Shown here piece by piece: positions 27,696 through 35,248 of a stretch of DNA of 64,000 nucleotides; the first letter of the stretch is position 1, and the number at the start of each line of letters is the position of its first letter. The stretch is from Roseivirga sp. E12 (GTDB lineage Bacteria; Bacteroidota; Bacteroidia; Cytophagales; Cyclobacteriaceae), in the NCBI RefSeq assembly GCF_017592825.1, contig NZ_JAGFMD010000001.1, positions 992,001 to 1,056,000 on the forward strand, in the 5' to 3' direction. The translations under genes and the position numbers were made by a program. Under the pieces are notes generated by a model. That model was not told the origin of the DNA. It worked only from the letters and a program-made list of their open reading frames with translations, and did not search any database.

Positions 27696-30600
27696 TTAAG
27701 AACCGTTCTGGATTTCCTCAAGAATAGTTCTGTAAGTGTCATCATCACCATTAAAGGCGGTATTGATTATTCGCTCGATCAATTGGCTTAAAGCCCCTCC
27801 TTCTGGTGCATTCAGCTGTTTTAACAGGTCTTCAATCTCGGTACTTTGATAGACTCTTAATTCAAGCAATTGCGGTATGAGGGATCGAATTTGCGCGTAG
27901 TCTGACTGGCTTAGGTTCTCATCTTGATTAATGACCAATGGCTGATCACTTAATACTTGTGCATTGACACTTGGCAGGGTAAACCAGAACTTCGCTCCTT
28001 CTCCTGTTTCAGAAATCACACCAATATGACCCTTATGAGCCTGAATTACTAGTTTACAGAATGCTAGACCTAACCCAGTCGATCGCGAACCACCAGACTT
28101 TTGACCAGATAATTGAACATATCTATCGAATATTGCCTTGTACTTATCTGCTGGGATACCAGGGCCTTGGTCCTTTACAGAGAAGTATAATTCTCCTTCA
28201 TTGTTGACCAATATTTCAGCCGTCACTTTTGAGTTTATTGGAGCATACTTGATGGCATTAGTCAATAAATTGACTATAACTCGTTCCATAAGTTCGCTGT
28301 CCATCTTTGTCTTCAGCTCTTCATAAGCAACCACCTGGAACTCTATATTCTTTTCATCTATACCATCCTGAACATCTGACACGGCCAGTTTGATTACCTT
28401 GTTGAAACTACCCTCTACTAGGCTGAGTTGCACGTCAGTTTCTTCAAACTTTTGTACGTCTAGAATATTCAGCACAAGATTAAGCATGCGTTTTGCGACA
28501 CTCGAAATCTTCTTTTCTCCCGAACGAATGATCACACTTAATGGGTTTTTTAAGTCATGTACAATCATTGAGGTCATGTCTTCCTTGAATTGGCCCAGCT
28601 CAACTAATTTTTCATTGTTGGCTTTTAGTTCTTCGGCCTGAATAGCAATCTCATCTTTTTGCATGCTAATCTCATGAGTACGCTCTTCAACAATCCTTTC
28701 TAAGCGTTCTTTCTCTTTCAACAGCCGATGTGTATATGCTCTTACAATAATCCACACAAGCAAAATGACAAGCATTCCATAGCTTCCAAATGCCAAATTA
28801 CTACGATACCATGGTGCGTAAACTTTGAAATTGAATTGAGCCTCTTCCCCCTCCAAGCCGTAGATGTTCTTCGATCTAACTTTAAAGGTATAGTTACCTT
28901 CAGGCAGGTTTGTATACTCCTTGAAGGTAGTTGTGCTCCAACTACTCCACTCCTTATCATAACCTACCAACTGATACTTGAATTGGTTTCCATCTGATTC
29001 CTCAAACGAAAGTGCACCAAAGGAGAAGGCAAGCGAGTTATTCTTGTATTCAAGCCCTGAACCATTATCTAAGAAAGCTTGGGAGGAAGAAGTACCTCCG
29101 AACAAAACGGTCTCCGAGGATTTAACCTCATTAATCTTAGTTCTAAAAGTGGAAGTTGTTTTTGGCACTCGATCAGGATGATATTGTATTAAGCCTTCCG
29201 GCCCTACATACAATACAGAATTATTGGGTAGAGGGTAAATCTCTTGTGCTGGAAATTCACTGATTTTGGCAAAAGAGGTAGTATCAAGAAAATATCCATC
29301 ATTCCCTTTTATAAAGCGTACTTTTTGGCTTCCAGCGACTGTGTAAATATTACCGTCTGGGGTTTGTTCAAATGTCCTGAATTTATCGCCTTCGACCAGT
29401 CCATCCAGTGGCTCATAAAGCAGAAATGTGTCCTGCTCGGCATGGTATTCGAAATAATGATCAGCCCCAATAAACAATACTCCATTCTTCGCTTCCTTAA
29501 AATTCAATACTATGTTTGCGTCAACTCTGGGCAAACCATCGGCAGGCCCGAACGTCCTCATTTCTACTATGGAATCCAGTTTGTCGTTGAGTTTAACTCT
29601 TCTCAATGTATCAAGACCATCGCCTAGCCATAAATAGCCTTCACTATCCTCAGCCATTCTGGGCACATTACCCCAAAAGCCCTGGATCTGGGCCTCTAGT
29701 GCTAATTCTCCTTTGTCGTCTAGCTCTAAAAGAGACAGGTAATTATTAAAGCCATGTAAGACGTACTTCCCTGGACGACTAGGCAATGGTACCAAACCCC
29801 ATGGTTCACCACGAACAAGTAGTTCACTCTCAGAAGTCATATTAATCTTATAAACTCCATTTCCGGCTGAACCATACAATTGATCATTAATCACATCAAG
29901 ATCCCATGTTTCAAGGCTTGAGGGTTCTATTTGCTTGAATGTGCTTCCTTCCGCATATTTCACTCCCCATGTGGTCCCTAAAAAAAGCGTATCATTCTTT
30001 AATGTTGCGCTTAGCAACCCAGCATCAATCCCCGTCTTTTCATCCGCTTTTGTGAACGGGCTGTTGAGCATAATATATGTAATACCCTTGTTCGTCACCG
30101 CCCAATAATTACCAGATTGATCAATCATACCTCGCCTTACAGCATTATCTGAAAGACCATCACGCTTCCTAATGTGATGCAGAACATTAAATGTCTCGTC
30201 AGTGATGATCAAACCATCATTAGCCGAATTTAGTGCATACCCTAATCCTTCGACAGGTATAACTTCTGCAACAAAAACTTGGCTCAGAATCCTTTTTAGG
30301 TTATCCAAGGCAGGGCCGGTGGCTTTCTTGGCCCCTTCATCATTCAGTATTAAGGCGTCTCCCGTATACTCTATTAACAAAAGTTCATTGTCTCCCCATG
30401 GAATTAATCCACTGGTAGTAGATCGGGAATTTGCTGCCTTTTCGCCACCAGAAACAAGTTGAAGTCTGCCGCCTTTGTATGTATGTAGTCCAGAAACTGG
30501 AAGTAAATAGTATACTTGATTATTGACGACATAAGAGCGATTAAAATTACCTTGTTCTTCAGTAGAAGTGACCATCTCTATCTCCCCTTCAAAATATCGC

Positions 30601-31070
30601 ACTGCGAAATACGGGGTCATAAAAAACACGCCTTCATCGGAGATGTTTGTGCGATAAAAATCAGGATTGCTGTTGCGAATATCCTCCGGAAGTAAGTCCA
30701 TCAGAGATGTGAACTTCTGACCCCCGAGGCTATCTGTTTCCAAGTACCCCATATCACCTATGCCGCCAACATAGATTTTTCCTTCCTCATCTTTGTCAAG
30801 CGATCTGACAGTACCTAGATTGCTTAGTCGAATTGTATTCCAATGTGTACCATCAAAGGTTAAGACACCAGTCTTACTCGCAAAATACATCAACCCATTA
30901 TCTCCTTGCAATACATCCCAATTCTGACCCAAGCCATCATAGTCTTTAGGGTTATATACTTGCATATAGGGCAAGCCATAGGAGTAGGATTGCTGGGCAC
31001 TGATATGAAGCACAGTGGCCAGCATAAGCAAAACTAAAAGACTTATGCGTTTAATAGGTTGACGTGTCAT
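27696..31070 (-). CDS. Sensor histidine kinase with periplasmic propeller
   Basis: An 1124-residue two-component sensor. A signal peptide (1-25) is followed by a large periplasmic region of Reg_prop-type beta-propeller repeats, a Y_Y_Y domain (about 670-750: YKNNSLAFSFGALSFEESDGN, KYQLVGYDKEWSSW), one membrane helix (about 762-782), a coiled coil, the phosphoacceptor H838 in MIVHDLKNPLSVI, and an HATPase with N-, G1- and G2-type boxes (NLLTNAIKYAP, DQGPGIP, GLGLAFCK). About 85 more residues follow the kinase core. The helix pair after H838 is short, about 33 residues to LNILDV. It follows the response regulator gene with a nine-base gap. Confidence 0.92.
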   Translation of the reverse strand: MTRQPIKRISLLVLLMLATVLHISAQQSYSYGLPYMQVYNPKDYDGLGQNWDVLQGDNGLMYFASKTGVLTFDGTHWNTIRLSNLGTVRSLDKDEEGKIYVGGIGDMGYLETDSLGGQKFTSLMDLLPEDIRNSNPDFYRTNISDEGVFFMTPYFAVRYFEGEIEMVTSTEEQGNFNRSYVVNNQVYYLLPVSGLHTYKGGRLQLVSGGEKAANSRSTTSGLIPWGDNELLLIEYTGDALILNDEGAKKATGPALDNLKRILSQVFVAEVIPVEGLGYALNSANDGLIITDETFNVLHHIRKRDGLSDNAVRRGMIDQSGNYWAVTNKGITYIMLNSPFTKADEKTGIDAGLLSATLKNDTLFLGTTWGVKYAEGSTFKQIEPSSLETWDLDVINDQLYGSAGNGVYKINMTSESELLVRGEPWGLVPLPSRPGKYVLHGFNNYLSLLELDDKGELALEAQIQGFWGNVPRMAEDSEGYLWLGDGLDTLRRVKLNDKLDSIVEMRTFGPADGLPRVDANIVLNFKEAKNGVLFIGADHYFEYHAEQDTFLLYEPLDGLVEGDKFRTFEQTPDGNIYTVAGSQKVRFIKGNDGYFLDTTSFAKISEFPAQEIYPLPNNSVLYVGPEGLIQYHPDRVPKTTSTFRTKINEVKSSETVLFGGTSSSQAFLDNGSGLEYKNNSLAFSFGALSFEESDGNQFKYQLVGYDKEWSSWSTTTFKEYTNLPEGNYTFKVRSKNIYGLEGEEAQFNFKVYAPWYRSNLAFGSYGMLVILLVWIIVRAYTHRLLKEKERLERIVEERTHEISMQKDEIAIQAEELKANNEKLVELGQFKEDMTSMIVHDLKNPLSVIIRSGEKKISSVAKRMLNLVLNILDVQKFEETDVQLSLVEGSFNKVIKLAVSDVQDGIDEKNIEFQVVAYEELKTKMDSELMERVIVNLLTNAIKYAPINSKVTAEILVNNEGELYFSVKDQGPGIPADKYKAIFDRYVQLSGQKSGGSRSTGLGLAFCKLVIQAHKGHIGVISETGEGAKFWFTLPSVNAQVLSDQPLVINQDENLSQSDYAQIRSLIPQLLELRVYQSTEIEDLLKQLNAPEGGALSQLIERIINTAFNGDDDTYRTILEEIQNGS

Positions 31071-31079
31071 AGCAGATGG

Positions 31080-31946
31080 TTAATCAATTTGTTCGATCAC
31101 TTCTCTTAAATTCTCTTCTTCAGGAATATGCAACTTCCTTTTGAGTCGATACAATGCCGTCCTGCTACTACCAGAAGTAATATTCAGCAACCGAGCGATT
31201 TCCTTATTGTCCATTCTCAACTTGATGTAGGCACAGATCTTCAAATCCTTATGACTTAGCTCTTGAGAAATCTCGTTGAGTCGTAAGAAAAAATGAGGAT
31301 TCACTTCCTCAAAGTGCATTTTGAAAGTATCCCAACTACTATCTACATCCAGGTGGTTAGCAATTTGACGTTTGAGCTGCTTTACTTGATAGCGCAATTC
31401 CTCATCTGGGATTTCTGCTAGGGAAGATTCTAGCTTTGTTACCTTATTGTGGAGTTGTCCTAGAAGGCCATTCTTTTCCACAATCAACATGGAAGTTGTA
31501 CTGAGTTTTCTATTCTTGAGATCTATCTCGCTTTGAAGCAGTTCATTGATGGCCTGTTGCTGAGCCTTCAACCTTAAAGCCGTGTTGATACGTGCGCTTA
31601 ATTCGATGAAGTCAACGGGCTTTCTCACATAATCTACAGCACCAGCTTCTAAGGCGGTCTGCAAATCTTCTGAGTTGGTCATTTTGCCAGTAGCCATAAT
31701 GACTGGAATATCTCGAGTGCTCTGCTCATTCTTGAGAATCCGGATAGCTTCCAAGCCATCCATAATGGGCATATCCCAATCCATGAGAATTAGGTCTGGT
31801 AACTCCTGTTTGGCAACACGAACGCCATTGAGGCCATTGTTCGCATTGATGACATTAAAGTTGATGTGGTGAGATTTTAACTCATTGGCAATCATACGTA
31901 TGATATCGCGATTGTCATCTATGATTAAAATCTTCTTTTGTTCCAT
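31080..31946 (-). CDS. Response regulator with coiled coil and C-terminal HTH
   Basis: A 288-residue cytoplasmic protein. The receiver domain (1-125) has the acidic pocket D10-D11, the phosphoacceptor D56 in LILMDWDMP, and the conserved lysine in DYVRKPVDF. A coiled coil (about 130-200) leads to a LuxR-like helix-turn-helix at the C-terminus (SHKDLKICAYIKLRMDNKEI, GSSRTALYRLKRKLHI). The ATG at 31946 is preferred; an upstream in-frame start at 31991 would add 15 residues not normal for a receiver domain. It is the first gene of a pair with the propeller sensor kinase, its evident partner. Confidence 0.9.
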   Translation of the reverse strand: MEQKKILIIDDNRDIIRMIANELKSHHINFNVINANNGLNGVRVAKQELPDLILMDWDMPIMDGLEAIRILKNEQSTRDIPVIMATGKMTNSEDLQTALEAGAVDYVRKPVDFIELSARINTALRLKAQQQAINELLQSEIDLKNRKLSTTSMLIVEKNGLLGQLHNKVTKLESSLAEIPDEELRYQVKQLKRQIANHLDVDSSWDTFKMHFEEVNPHFFLRLNEISQELSHKDLKICAYIKLRMDNKEIARLLNITSGSSRTALYRLKRKLHIPEEENLREVIEQID

Positions 31947-32090
31947 TGTGTCTTGGCTCTGGTATGAAGCTAATAATACTTTTGGTAGCAATCCAAGGTA
32001 AACTGTAATCCTAAGACCTCACAGAATCACCAAAACGTAGACATGAGGGCACTCAAGGCATTAATACTCGAAAAACTCACCGAACTCTGA

Positions 32091-32109
32091 TGTTGACATT
32101 TTGTTGACA
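32091..32109 (-). promoter_or_regulatory. Tandem 8-bp repeat upstream of response regulator
   Basis: TGTTGACA occurs at 32091-32098 and again at 32102-32109, with an 11-bp period (about one helical turn). It lies about 145 bases ahead of the response regulator start. Such spacing suits a dimeric regulator site; autoregulation is a guess. Confidence 0.35.
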
Positions 32110-32194
32110 CGAATCTCGAATTACACTGCATTAACCCAATAATACTGGGCTAAGTCACCTTGCTTGAACACATCTACGCGTCCAAACTCGAGTG

Positions 32195-33235
32195 TCACTT
32201 TTTAGCTGCTGGCTTTCCTCCAGTTCCTTTTAGGTTAACCAGCTTATTTAGAATATCAAACCAAAATGGGCTCCCCATAGAAACGGCAAACCCGGTGATC
32301 GTTAGACCGACAATTTTCATTAGAAAGAGTAGAACAAAGTTCCAAAATCCTCCCTCCTTTTTCATATCGTTAAACGAAAGAACAAAAGATTCCCACCCAA
32401 GTGGTAAACTCAATGCTTCGAGTTCTGCATTAACTTGTTTGAGGTTGGACACGCTACCTTTGATTTCATTAATCAAAACCATTCCGTCCTGACCGATCAC
32501 CACGGAGTCGGTATTTTGAGCAGCAGTCGAACTCTCCATTATTTGTTGATAGAATGCCACTGTCAATGAGTCTTGAGTACTTCTCGAGGCCTGCTCAACC
32601 AAAGCATCACGAACATCTTTGTTATTGTAGAGGTATTTCGAAAGCGTAATTGTATCGGCATTGAAAAGTAGCACAACAGTAAATGAGAATAGTAAGAGCC
32701 ATTTTTGCTGCATGTTCCGATACGTTCCTCCAACTCTAATCATACAGTTATCAAACCAGTCACCGACACCTTTCTTGACTTCGAGTAACTCATCAATTAC
32801 CTCGTCTTTTTTTGCTTTTATAAAGCTTTGCGCTTTAGTCTCAGCTTCCGAAATCTGTTGAAGTATGTTTCTCTTTAAATCGTTAGGCAGTAGCTGAGAT
32901 TTCTCGAATGCTCCTTTAATCTCATCCACAGTATATGTTAGCTTATTCCCTTCTTCCTGGTTAACAATGTCGAATAGCGCATCTACAAAGTTCTGGTCTG
33001 GAATATAAGCTGGCTTTCTACCCTTTTTTACCAGCGTTTTGATTAGATCATGTTCTAACAACTTTTCGGACAAGCCTTCTTTGGCAAAAGTATCCTTAAG
33101 CCAGGCTTCTAAATTATTTGCCCTTAGACTCAACGATTTTGATCTAATTTCCAGAAGAATGGAAACAACAATGCTCAATAAAAAATAAATGAAAATGATA
33201 CCGATTACTAGGTCGAGAAATCCTAATCCAGTCAT
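32195..33235 (-). CDS. Membrane protein of unknown function
   Basis: A 346-residue protein. One membrane helix is at the extreme N-terminus (about 5-29), a second near 178-196, and one or two near 300-330 (FVLLFLMKIVGLTITGFAVSMG, then GSPFWFDILNKLVNLKG). The loop between the first two is charged and helical (30-175). No domain was recognised, though similar 'hypothetical membrane proteins' with a GSPFWFDxLNKL ending occur in many bacteria. It is 71 bp downstream of the TonB C-terminal domain gene and probably in its operon. Confidence 0.75.
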   Translation of the reverse strand: MTGLGFLDLVIGIIFIYFLLSIVVSILLEIRSKSLSLRANNLEAWLKDTFAKEGLSEKLLEHDLIKTLVKKGRKPAYIPDQNFVDALFDIVNQEEGNKLTYTVDEIKGAFEKSQLLPNDLKRNILQQISEAETKAQSFIKAKKDEVIDELLEVKKGVGDWFDNCMIRVGGTYRNMQQKWLLLFSFTVVLLFNADTITLSKYLYNNKDVRDALVEQASRSTQDSLTVAFYQQIMESSTAAQNTDSVVIGQDGMVLINEIKGSVSNLKQVNAELEALSLPLGWESFVLSFNDMKKEGGFWNFVLLFLMKIVGLTITGFAVSMGSPFWFDILNKLVNLKGTGGKPAAKK

Positions 33236-33306
33236 TGTGTGTAGCGGTTGATTCTTTACTAAGATAGTTTTTTTCTAAAACTCAGTGAAATTCGACAACC
33301 CTATGC

Positions 33307-33744
33307 TCAATTCTTTATGTTGATTTGATAAGTATACCGCTTAGCCTGCGAGGGATTTTGGGGATTTTGATCACTCTTTTTGGATGTTACTTTATAATTA
33401 ATCTGTTGAGTCTTAGGTTTAGCCGCTGGTAATTTGAAATCAACCTTCAACTTTTTGTGAGCCGTTACATTTCTGCCTTTGTTGAACGCCCTCTCAAACT
33501 TTAGAAGTTTAATCAAGCGAATGACTTCCTCGTCACAACCATAACCAAGACTCGTCAAAACCTTAATATTGAAAGTTCTTCCTAAACCATCCACATCATA
33601 GGAAGCCTCAACAACCCCTTCGATCTTTTGCTCAATGGCCACCTCGGGATATTTCAAGTTAGCCTCAACAAATGATTTGAGTGCGGCTTCCCCACCGCGA
33701 TAGCGAGGCATTGTTAATGGCTTATCTTTCCTTGGTTTAGACAT
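33307..33744 (-). CDS. Soluble TonB C-terminal domain protein
   Basis: A 145-residue protein. Residues about 12-108 match the TonB C-terminal fold (RYRGGEAALKSFVEANLKYPEVAIEQKIEGVVEASYDVDGLG, with the YP and GxV marks; then CDEEVIRLIKLLKFERAF). The usual N-terminal membrane anchor and proline linker are both missing and there is no signal peptide, so the protein appears cytosolic. A short polar C-terminal tail is added. Its ATG overlaps the stop of the upstream propeller gene (TGATG), which shows translational coupling. Confidence 0.82.
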   Translation of the reverse strand: MSKPRKDKPLTMPRYRGGEAALKSFVEANLKYPEVAIEQKIEGVVEASYDVDGLGRTFNIKVLTSLGYGCDEEVIRLIKLLKFERAFNKGRNVTAHKKLKVDFKLPAAKPKTQQINYKVTSKKSDQNPQNPSQAKRYTYQINIKN

Positions 33745-35012
33745 CAGTCTAACTTGAACCTTCTGATTTCGATCGGCTTAACTTTACTCAGGTCTAGATT
33801 CTTCTCCCGGTCATAGGCTTGCCAAGGACTATTAGCCAAATAGTAGAAGTAACCATCTTTGATTTGACCCAAGGTTGGTTCCCCCAGACTTGCCCCACCT
33901 CTATTAATGATACGTTCTGACTCAATTTTCAATCCTGAGGCGTCCAAAAAGTACTGTACTATTCTATAGGGTTTTGTACCATTATGAATCGCTACCAAGC
34001 TGTTTTTGTAGGAGTACAATCCATCAATACCCTTTAGTAAGGTGGTTTCTGGTGCGAATACATCGTCAATATCGGTTCGTCTAATGTCTATTCTAAAAAG
34101 GCCTTTTATGTAATCTGAAACATACAAGTAGTTCTCATCTTCGGTTAAGGTCAGTCCTTGTAGGTTGAAATAGCCATCAGAGAGATCGAACTGTTTCATG
34201 TTAAATGCACCCAAATAACGAGTTGAATCTGTATTATCTCTACTTAAGAAAGGCGTCATACTATTGGAAAGCCAAAGCCTGTTCTCACTATCGATTTCTA
34301 CATCACCAATGATAGACTCTTCGTCATATGAAAAGCCCTGAATGATTTCACCAGTGTTTAGGTCAATTTGCAAAACGACTGATTTACCATTTTCTGACTG
34401 CTCGAAACCTTCCATCTCAGGCATGGCTGCCGTACTCGCCCAAAGAAACCCTCTTTCATAGTCGGCCTTCATACCGAGAACGGCATAAGGCGTTTCTACC
34501 CAATCTGAAATAGCGCCTGTAGCACTTACTTTTACGATCTTCTTTTGGCGCACACTGCCCAGAAGGATTTCTCCATTATCTAAAAGCACAAAACTTTCCG
34601 GGTGTAAGTGTCCTGCATCAATGGTCTTAAATACCTCGTCATTTACCTCTTCTGTATTGAGCTTGGCTTGAAGGTCAACAAGCTTCTTGTAGTTCTTATG
34701 TGTCCGAAGGTTATCGAAGTCTGGATTATCTTTGAAATTGAATGTCGCGTCCATCAGAATCATTTGATTCAGCTTTTGGACTCCTCTGATCTTTCTTCCC
34801 GTAAGTGCCCAGGCGGCAGCCAGCTTTGGAACAATGGCAGGATGATTGGGTCGCATTTCATCAGCCTTGCGAATATTTTCTAAAAAGAGTTCGTAATTCT
34901 TGGCCTCATAGGCCTCAGTGGCAGCGGTGTAATAGTCCTGAAGGGTCAACTCTTCCTGGGCAAACAGGCCGAAAGATAAGACTAAAGCCAAGCCAAGATA
35001 CATTAACTTCAT
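33744..35012 (-). CDS. Exported TPR and beta-propeller protein (SMP-30-like)
   Basis: A 422-residue exported protein with a signal peptide (MKLMYLGLALVLSFGLFAQ). Residues about 25-115 look like TPR-type helices (YYTAATEAYEAKNYELFLENIRKADEMRPNHPAIVPKLAAAWALTG). The rest is a six-bladed-propeller pattern as in SMP-30/NHL proteins (SFVLLDNGEILLGSVRQKKIVKV, DVEIDSENRLWLSNS, GLTLTEDENYLYVSDY). No catalytic metal residues can be assigned with certainty. It is the first gene of a three-gene set with the TonB-C and membrane proteins, and divergent from the VPS10 propeller gene. Confidence 0.82.
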   Translation of the reverse strand: MKLMYLGLALVLSFGLFAQEELTLQDYYTAATEAYEAKNYELFLENIRKADEMRPNHPAIVPKLAAAWALTGRKIRGVQKLNQMILMDATFNFKDNPDFDNLRTHKNYKKLVDLQAKLNTEEVNDEVFKTIDAGHLHPESFVLLDNGEILLGSVRQKKIVKVSATGAISDWVETPYAVLGMKADYERGFLWASTAAMPEMEGFEQSENGKSVVLQIDLNTGEIIQGFSYDEESIIGDVEIDSENRLWLSNSMTPFLSRDNTDSTRYLGAFNMKQFDLSDGYFNLQGLTLTEDENYLYVSDYIKGLFRIDIRRTDIDDVFAPETTLLKGIDGLYSYKNSLVAIHNGTKPYRIVQYFLDASGLKIESERIINRGGASLGEPTLGQIKDGYFYYLANSPWQAYDREKNLDLSKVKPIEIRRFKLD

Positions 35013-35033
35013 ATCGACAAAATTAGGCTAAAA

Positions 35034-35063
35034 AAATAATTCCAGCTTGGGCTGGAATTATTT
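35034..35063 (-). terminator. Terminator-like hairpin in the leader of the propeller gene
   Basis: A perfect 13-bp stem (AAATAATTCCAGC / GCTGGAATTATTT) with a 4-base loop is followed on the minus strand by a run of Ts, and ends only about 20 bases before the ATG of the gene at 35012. It could be an attenuator in the leader, or the remains of a terminator from a lost gene. Confidence 0.55.
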
Positions 35064-35192
35064 GGTAGTCCAGATGAAGGGTTTTCCAAATCATCTTTCT
35101 GACTCATAAACAGTTCATACGGCCTTTACCCTTAGGAGGTTTGAACAATCCAATTTTGAGGCCAGGTTACCACTTATATAATCTTGGATTAG

Positions 35193-35215
35193 GCCTTTTG
35201 CCATGAAGGCTTTTT
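35193..35215 (+). terminator. Weak terminator-like hairpin before VPS10 gene
   Basis: GCCTT / AAGGC pair around an 8-base loop and are followed by five Ts, about 34 bases before the ATG at 35249. The stem is short, so termination is doubtful; together with the hairpin at 35034-35063 both divergent genes have such a structure in front of them. Confidence 0.35.
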
Positions 35216-35248
35216 GAATTAATTTCAGACACTTCTAACCTTAAAATT

